Shown here: piece after piece, positions 59,493 through 64,000 of the stretch
How the letters are laid out: every line of letters begins with the position of its first letter
How positions within the stretch are numbered: the stretch's first letter is position 1
DNA from: Aerococcus loyolae
Lineage (GTDB): Bacteria; Bacillota; Bacilli; Lactobacillales; Aerococcaceae
Assembly: GCF_002871915.2 (NCBI RefSeq)
Contig: NZ_CP126958.1
Span: 310,001-374,000 of the forward strand
Length of the DNA stretch: 64,000 nucleotides
Reading direction: 5' to 3'
Notes under the pieces: generated by a model
Told to the model about the DNA's origin: nothing
Database searches by the model: none
What the model saw: the letters and a program-made list of their open reading frames with translations, nothing else
Made by a program: the position numbers and the translations under genes

Positions 59493-60310
59493 GCCAGGAA
59501 GGACACAAAATAACATTCTTATGCCATTCGCTAGGTGTCAGTAGATCTGCTTATTATAAATGGCTCAACCGAGAGCCATCCAAGACAGAACAACGTTTAC
59601 AGTGGTTAATGACTTTAATTCAAGAAGCTTATACTAAATATGAGGGCATCTATGGTTATCGTCGAATCACCATTTATCTTAATCACTTTAAGAATGCGCG
59701 GGTCAATCATAAGTGTGTCTATCGTCTCATGAAATTAATGGGTTTAAGATCTGTTATTCGCCGTAGGCGATATCACTACAAAAGAAGTAAGCCTCAGCAT
59801 GTTGCAGAAAATGTGTTGAACCGTGAATTTGATAAAGATTATGGACCATCGGAGGTACTATTAACGGATGTTACAGAGTTTAAATATGGCTATAACTATA
59901 GTTATAAGGCTTATTTAAGTGCAATTCTTGATTACGGAATAAACAAGGTTATCGGCTTTAAATTATCAAGAAGAAATAATAATCAGCTTGTTCAAGATAC
60001 AATTGTTCAGATAGAAGAAGAGCTTATCCCTAAAGAAACAGTCTTTCACAGTGATCGTGGTTTCCAATATACCTCGCACTTCTTTAAACGTTTTATCGAC
60101 GAAAATCAATTAATTCAGAGTATGTCACGGGTCGGAAAATGTATTGATAACGGACCAATGGAAAATTTCTGGGGAATCATAAAAGAAGAGATGTATCGAT
60201 TAAAAACTTATGAAAGCTTTGAACAACTTGAAAATGATATCAAACGCTACATAGAATTTTATAACACAGAACGTGTCACACTGGATATGGGACTTAAAAT
60301 TCCAGCGTAA
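59417..60310 (+). CDS. IS3-family transposase OrfB, made as OrfAB by -1 frameshift
   Basis: The frame is open from the A7 slip site, and its N-terminus (KTIEKLSQEGHKITFLCHSLGVSRSAYYKWL) is the standard OrfB start, although no ATG serves it. The IS3 integrase core shows DDE residues in LLTDVTEFKYG, VFHSDRGFQYTS and GKCIDNGPMENFWGIIKEEMYR. It ends at TAA 60308-60310 with VTLDMGLKIPA, somewhat short compared with typical C-termini. An OrfB-only start would be ATG 59609, but that lacks the N-terminal helix. Confidence 0.9.
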   Translation: MERSGKRVDVQRTKYQAEFKTIEKLSQEGHKITFLCHSLGVSRSAYYKWLNREPSKTEQRLQWLMTLIQEAYTKYEGIYGYRRITIYLNHFKNARVNHKCVYRLMKLMGLRSVIRRRRYHYKRSKPQHVAENVLNREFDKDYGPSEVLLTDVTEFKYGYNYSYKAYLSAILDYGINKVIGFKLSRRNNNQLVQDTIVQIEEELIPKETVFHSDRGFQYTSHFFKRFIDENQLIQSMSRVGKCIDNGPMENFWGIIKEEMYRLKTYESFEQLENDIKRYIEFYNTERVTLDMGLKIPA

Positions 60311-60373
60311 ACCCAAGAGTAATTAGCCGTTCGGCTAAAAAAGTTGAACTTTAATCTAGTTTTCAGTTAGACT

Positions 60374-60499
60374 GTCGGGGCTTGTTTGGCTTGCCCATCT
60401 TTTAAAACAGCTAATGGGCTTTGTCAAGGTGGAGAGCGGAGCGGACCTTGACAAAGTCTTGAAGCTGTTTACGCTCCCTCCTTGTCAAACAAGCCTGAC
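60374..60499 (+). repeat. Nested multi-stem structure in the 3' part of the IS3 element
   Basis: Three nested perfect stems: GGCTTGTTTG (60379-60388) with CAAACAAGCC (60486-60495); AAACAGCT (60405-60412) with AGCTGTTT (60463-60470); CTTTGTCAAGGT (60419-60430) with ACCTTGACAAAG (60445-60456). The loop also contains GGAGCG (60438-60443), complementary to CGCTCC (60472-60477). No coding frame covers it. It could be a structural RNA or passenger repeat. The rest of 60311-60682 holds only the IS right end and terminator arm. Confidence 0.75.
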
Positions 60500-60659
60500 C
60501 GCTAAACTATCTTTCACATTGAGTTTTATGAAACATCCTATTCACTGATAAATAATACTTTAAAATCTAAAATAAAAACCATGCATGACAAAAATCACAC
60601 ATGGTAAAAAATTTATTTATTTGTCTGTCTACTTGACAGGGAGCAGTTCAATTTTCGGA

Positions 60660-60671
60660 CAAGTGTTTTTT
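60660..60671 (+). terminator. Right arm of the disrupted alaT terminator
   Basis: CAAGTGTTTTTT pairs with the arm at 58683-58694. Standing 15 bases outside the IS right end and 12 before the DUF4015 stop, it originally terminated the convergent gene as well. Confidence 0.7.
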
Positions 60672-60682
60672 GCTTTCTTAAA

Positions 60683-61996
60683 TTAGTAATCGACATTGCT
60701 TGGGTAATCGTTAGCGGCATTCCAGAGTAGGTATTCATAAACACCGTGGTCACGGAGGGCTTGGATTTGCTCTTCGATTTCAACATTGGTGTATTCTTGA
60801 TAAGTCCCATTAGCTAGGTAGCTAGCGGTAAATGCCTGTAGCCAAGGACGGGAATGAGCATGGTCGCCATCGATATTTTCTAAGCGAAGGTCTTCGACAT
60901 CCATATAGTTATCAACGACCCCATAAGGTTCAAGGTCAGGTGCAGTGAAGCCAAAGTCACCATTACTCCAGTGACTGGGATAAATCATGGAAGAAACCAC
61001 ATCGACCGTATTGGCAATATCGGTAAAGTCTTGACCGATGCCTGGGGCTGCACCAATGGTGGTGACATAACCGAAGATATCAGCTGAGACATCGACACCG
61101 TAAGGACGGAGCTCTTTTTGAGCATAGGCCAAGAAGTCGGTGATGGCCTGGCAGCGGCCTTCGACACTATCTTTACCATAGTGGGCATAATCTCCCATGT
61201 CGTAAACTAGGCTAGTCCCAAAGTTTTCGAAGCCTTCGGGGAAACGGACATAGTCGAATTGGATATCCTTGAAGCCAAGTTCGGCAGCGCCCTTAGCCAC
61301 GTCGACCACATAGGCCCAAACGTCTTTGTTATAAGGGTTGAGGAAGGTTTGGCCTCCTGCGTCAGACCAAATCTCTCCATTGGATTTCTTAAAGGACCAA
61401 TCGGGGTGGGCTTGGGCAGCATAGGTATCCTTGAAGGTGGTGATGCGGGCAATCGGATAAATTTGCTTCTCCTCAAAGGTTTGCATCATTTCTTGACCAT
61501 TAAAGGTAATTTCTTCGTTCTTCTTAACTAAGTCATTATCGGTTGGCAACTGGGTAGCGATTGACCCCCAGTCAGACTTGACATCGATGACTACACTGTT
61601 CAAGCCAGTGGAATCAAGTAAGTTAATATTACGTTCCAAAATACTTGGTGTCCCCATACCGTGGGCAGACAGGTAGATGCCGCGAACCCCTTCTTTAGGG
61701 TAGGCAATGTTGACCTGACTGGCCTTGTAGAAGCGTTCGGGTTTAACACTGGGGACTCGGAGTAAGGCCTTGTTACCTTCATTGATTTGTAATTCTTGGT
61801 CGCTAACCTCCACTTTTTCGGCCTTAGCGACTTGGTTAGTGTTATTGGTATGTGAAGACTTGGCTGCTTGATTTTGAAAGCGATCGCGGTTAAAGAAAAC
61901 AATAATTAAGAGAACGGCTAATAAACACAATAAAGCAGCAGAAATCTGTAACCAACGTCTTCTATGGGGAGGGCGACGATATTCTTGCTTAGACAA
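60683..61996 (-). CDS. DUF4015 glycoside hydrolase-like membrane protein
   Basis: This protein of about 437 residues has an N-terminal basic head, TM near residues 18-40 (LQISAALLCLLAVLLIIVFF), and a linker. A TIM-barrel-like DUF4015 domain spans about residues 105-435: VRGIYLSAHGMGTPS, LNSVVIDVKSDWGSI, PIARITTFKDTYAA, LGFKDIQFDYVRFPEGF and VSADIFGYVTT. Acidic residues in DIQFDYVRFPE are candidates for catalysis. Function is unknown; a wall-polysaccharide target is plausible. TTG 61996 is 8 bases after AAGGAGG, whereas ATG 62002 is only 2 bases after it. It overlaps the ykyA-like gene. Confidence 0.88.
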   Translation of the reverse strand: MSKQEYRRPPHRRRWLQISAALLCLLAVLLIIVFFNRDRFQNQAAKSSHTNNTNQVAKAEKVEVSDQELQINEGNKALLRVPSVKPERFYKASQVNIAYPKEGVRGIYLSAHGMGTPSILERNINLLDSTGLNSVVIDVKSDWGSIATQLPTDNDLVKKNEEITFNGQEMMQTFEEKQIYPIARITTFKDTYAAQAHPDWSFKKSNGEIWSDAGGQTFLNPYNKDVWAYVVDVAKGAAELGFKDIQFDYVRFPEGFENFGTSLVYDMGDYAHYGKDSVEGRCQAITDFLAYAQKELRPYGVDVSADIFGYVTTIGAAPGIGQDFTDIANTVDVVSSMIYPSHWSNGDFGFTAPDLEPYGVVDNYMDVEDLRLENIDGDHAHSRPWLQAFTASYLANGTYQEYTNVEIEEQIQALRDHGVYEYLLWNAANDYPSNVDY

Positions 61997-62597
61997 AGTC
62001 ATAACCTCCTTTGTGAGTGTGCGGGTCAGCTAGGGCTTGGTCTTTGTTTTGCGCATCTTGCAAGGCTTGACGGCTCTTTTCTAGCTGACTTTCTAAATTC
62101 TTTAATTGGTTTTGCAAATTGACATGTTTTTCATTAAGGGCCGCCATGGTATCCTCAAAGGTGTCAATGGTGGCATCCTTTTCACCAATTTCTTGATAAT
62201 ATTGGTCTTCTTCTTCTAAGAAGTTTTGATAGTCATTGAGGTATTGTTCCACTTGACTTGCGGTTTCATTGAGAGATTGGCGCAAGCCTTCATCTTCCAC
62301 TTTTTCACTGACTTGTTTTAAGGCAGTGAGCTCCTTGATGGCTTTTTGGGTGGCTTCTTCACGTAGTTTGAGATTCTTCCCTGTTTGACTATTTTTGTCT
62401 CCTAAGCGACTCAATGAAGAGTCCTGGCTGATATCTGTTTCAAAGTGACTTTGCAGTTCAGATTCCTGAGCTTGAATCTGATTCAGTTGGCTAGTAATGG
62501 TTTCAATATTTTCTAGGGCCGACTGTTCAGCAGGCTGTTTGCCACAGGCGACCAGAGCAAAGACCATGACTAGCAATAGTCCCAATTTCTTTACCAT
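61989..62597 (-). CDS. YkyA-family lipoprotein
   Basis: The 202-residue protein has a lipoprotein signal with VFALVACGKQ near residue 18. A nearly all-helical body rich in Gln, Glu, Leu and Lys forms a coiled coil, ending with NKDQALADPHTHKGGYDFV. The pattern fits the YkyA family of putative cell-wall binding lipoproteins, function unknown. ATG 62597 is 9 bases after AAAAGG; ATG 62606 has no spacing. It is cotranscribed with the overlapping DUF4015 gene. Confidence 0.85.
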   Translation of the reverse strand: MVKKLGLLLVMVFALVACGKQPAEQSALENIETITSQLNQIQAQESELQSHFETDISQDSSLSRLGDKNSQTGKNLKLREEATQKAIKELTALKQVSEKVEDEGLRQSLNETASQVEQYLNDYQNFLEEEDQYYQEIGEKDATIDTFEDTMAALNEKHVNLQNQLKNLESQLEKSRQALQDAQNKDQALADPHTHKGGYDFV

Positions 62598-62606
62598 ATT
62601 TCTCAT

Positions 62607-62859
62607 CCTTTTCTTATAAATAAAATAAAACTGTTTTCAGTATAACAAAAAAAGAAAGGCTTTCCTACTCATCTTCATTTTGCTTTTTACAGCGAGTTTT
62701 AGCTCAGTTTGCTCTTAGTGAGCGCTTCATAGTCTTCGAGTAAATTCAAAAAGAAAGCTTAACATTTTGATAACATTGCCCCAGGCTATCGCCCTTGACC
62801 GCGCTTTGATTGTATAATAATAGGTAAGTTTAAGGGCTAAAAGAAAGAGGTTAGCATCC
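62607..62859. other. Divergent promoter region, ykyA-like / hydrolase
   Basis: The gap has TATACT-like sequence on the minus strand near 62640 and TATAAT at 62813-62818 on the plus strand, with TTGACC at 62795-62800 too close to pair with it. No gene or stable repeat is seen. Confidence 0.4.
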
Positions 62860-63825
62860 ATGTCAAGAAAGAAACGTTTATTAGCTTATGCAGCAACGGT
62901 GGTTGCCAGTTTAGCGGGCTATGCTTATCATGCCCTTTACCAAGAAGATCGGAGCGTAAAGAGTCGGCTCTTAGAGGACTTCTACCGGCTGAAAGACCGG
63001 TTAAAAAATGCCGATGAGGCTGATTACCGCCAATTCCTAGAAGACCAGTTGAAGACTGCTCGGCAGGGAGATTTAAGCTATCCCAAGAAACATGGCATGA
63101 ACATCTCTCTCTCAAGCTATCAAAATGGCCAAGCCTATGTGCTCAGCCCAGAAAACTACCGGTCAGATAAGCTAGTGGTTTATTTCCATGGGGGTCATCG
63201 GATTGAAGCAATTCCGCCTAAGGAGTGGCGGTTTTTGGAAAAATTTGCTGAAGACAATCGGTTGCGCCTATTAATCCCCTATATTGAGCCCCTTTCCTAC
63301 GCTTATTTTGATGAAGAAGTCGACCGTTTAGAGGCCTTACTGGATGAAATTAGTCTGGACTATACCGATGAAGACCTCTATTTAATGGCTTCAGATACTG
63401 GGGCCCTATTTGCCTTACCCATTGCAAGAGATAGCAGTAGTGATCTTATCCTTGAAGGCTTGATATTACTTTCGCCTTGGGTAACGACGAAACATAGCAT
63501 CACTAGCAGTCAAGACGAGGACCAAAAAGATTACTTGACGACCTTTTCTGATTACCAAGCCATTGCTAGTTTATGGCAAGCGAGTGAGGGACGGATTATT
63601 GCCCTAGACGCTGAACGGGCAGGGACCTTACCAAAGGTCCATCTCTTTATGGGTAAGAAAGATGTCCAATATTTAGAAGTCTTAGCCTTTTACCGGAAAT
63701 TAAAGCAAAAGGGCCTGGCAGTCGATTTTTATGCCTTTGATTATTTGACCCACAACTTTCATTTCTTGGCTATTCCTGAGCAGGATGAAGTCATCGATTT
63801 AATTGGAAAAGTGATCTTGCCTTAA
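62860..63825 (+). CDS. Alpha/beta hydrolase, exported or membrane-anchored
   Basis: The 321-residue protein has an N-terminal hydrophobic segment after SRKKRLLAYAA (residues 7-23), either an uncleaved anchor or signal. The hydrolase domain has the oxyanion-type VVYFHGGHRIEAIPP near residue 106, a nucleophile candidate in YLMASDTGALFALP near residue 180, aspartate in HLFMGKKDVQYL near residue 265 and histidine in FDYLTHNFHFL near residue 300. The layout resembles the HSL/acetyl-hydrolase group. AAAGAGG precedes ATG 62860. Substrate unknown. Confidence 0.85.
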   Translation: MSRKKRLLAYAATVVASLAGYAYHALYQEDRSVKSRLLEDFYRLKDRLKNADEADYRQFLEDQLKTARQGDLSYPKKHGMNISLSSYQNGQAYVLSPENYRSDKLVVYFHGGHRIEAIPPKEWRFLEKFAEDNRLRLLIPYIEPLSYAYFDEEVDRLEALLDEISLDYTDEDLYLMASDTGALFALPIARDSSSDLILEGLILLSPWVTTKHSITSSQDEDQKDYLTTFSDYQAIASLWQASEGRIIALDAERAGTLPKVHLFMGKKDVQYLEVLAFYRKLKQKGLAVDFYAFDYLTHNFHFLAIPEQDEVIDLIGKVILP

Positions 63826-63856
63826 TACTTTTTTATAGTTATCTATTGGCTTTCTT

Positions 63857-63864
63857 GTTATAAT
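63857..63864 (+). promoter_or_regulatory. Extended -10 promoter of the yugP-like gene
   Basis: T-TG-T-TATAAT gives an extended -10 with TATAAT at 63859-63864, 33 bp before the GTG start. Confidence 0.5.
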
Positions 63865-63896
63865 AGTCAATAAAGATCAGAAAGGAAGATGTAAAA

Positions 63897-64000
63897 GTGT
63901 TTGGATTTCCTTTATTCTACATGTTTGATCCTACCATTATCTTATTAATCATTGGTGCCATTATTGCCGGGATTGCCTCTTGGAATGTCAATCGGACTTT
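63897..64000 (+). CDS. YugP-type neutral zinc metallopeptidase (partial, 5' end)
   Basis: The window ends after 34 codons. The visible start, MFGFPLFYMFDPTIILLIIGAIIAGIAS, matches the N-terminal TM of YugP-family (PF04298) membrane metallopeptidases, which begin with an FDPTYIL-like stretch. The start is GTG 63897 with AAAGGAAG at 63881-63888. The HEXXH motif would lie outside the window, so the call is tentative. Confidence 0.65.
   Translation, partial: MFGFPLFYMFDPTIILLIIGAIIAGIASWNVNRT

Larger units (their letters stand above)
58706..60645 (+). mobile_element. IS3-family insertion sequence, 1940 bp
   Basis: The ends are TGCTCCCCTTAAAGTAGACA (58706-58725) and, on the minus strand from 60645, TGCTCCCTGTCAAGTAGACA, 17 of 20 identical. 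It carries orfA and orfB in the usual order with a frameshift window. No perfect 3- or 4-bp target duplication is visible. About 315 bp of non-coding, strongly folded DNA lies between orfB and the right end, which is more than usual for IS3 elements. Confidence 0.85.

Noticed and set aside
58700..60650. Target-site duplication of the IS3 element
   Set aside because: The three bases outside the ends (GTA and GTT) differ; no longer match is seen.

Overview
The window is a piece of a low-GC Gram-positive chromosome. It carries a walR-walK-yycH-yycI-walJ-htrA-rlmH locus, bioY/birA, ThrE split into two genes, ISL3 and IS3 elements, AGGAGG ribosome binding sites and frequent TTG/GTG starts. This points to Lactobacillales, and the combination most resembles Aerococcaceae (Aerococcus or a close relative). 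That placement is inference; no rRNA or other taxonomic marker is present.

Layout. 1-2.2 kb: end of an arginine/ornithine gene set (tail of an unknown gene, a LOR/SDH-type ornithine cyclodeaminase family protein, carbamate kinase arcC). 2.2-3.8 kb: an intact ISL3-family element with an 8-bp target duplication, inserted exactly in the arcC stop codon. 3.9-7.0 kb: metE-metF on the minus strand (B12-independent methionine synthesis). 7.4-29.9 kb: a large cobalamin region. It has two blocks. Block one (cblS, cobU, cobS, cobC, cobD, cbiB, cblT, an orphan OppA-like lipoprotein) assembles the lower nucleotide loop and salvages alpha-ribazole. Block two starts with a cobalamin riboswitch with a visible terminator/antiterminator and runs through 18 genes (flavodoxin, cbiA, C, D, E, T, F, G, H, J, cobA, cbiK, cbiL, cbiP, pduO-type adenosyltransferase, precorrin-2 dehydrogenase, hemC, hemD) to a 19-bp-stem terminator. 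Together they encode the anaerobic (early cobalt insertion) route from porphobilinogen to adenosylcobalamin. No cobT, cobalt transporter, threonine kinase, or hemA/hemL/hemB is seen here.

30-41.6 kb: housekeeping and accessory genes (tributyrin esterase-like protein, leucyl aminopeptidase, nucleoside hydrolase, lipoprotein hydrolase, ThrE pair, HAD phosphatase, RsmF-type methyltransferase, lipoate ligase, bioY, birA, CsbD). 41.9-55.6 kb: ClcA chloride transporter, a secreted LysM-CHAP cell-wall hydrolase with two good WalR boxes upstream, then the wal operon with an extra DUF2207 gene between yycI and walJ, then htrA and rlmH. A cluster of DnaA boxes with an AT-rich stretch lies between htrA and rlmH. 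55.6-64 kb: a structured repeat, a DUF1002 secreted protein, an alaR/alaT-like regulator-aminotransferase pair, a 1.94-kb IS3-family element sitting in the loop of the alaT terminator, a GH-like DUF4015 membrane protein with a YkyA lipoprotein, an alpha/beta hydrolase, and the start of a YugP-type metallopeptidase.

Most notable points: alpha-ribazole salvage replacing CobT; the riboswitch that covers only the corrin-ring block; WalR boxes linking the LysM-CHAP enzyme to the adjacent two-component system; DnaA boxes outside an obvious dnaA context; two insertion sequences placed precisely (in a stop codon, and in a terminator loop); and an intergenic structured repeat present at least twice.
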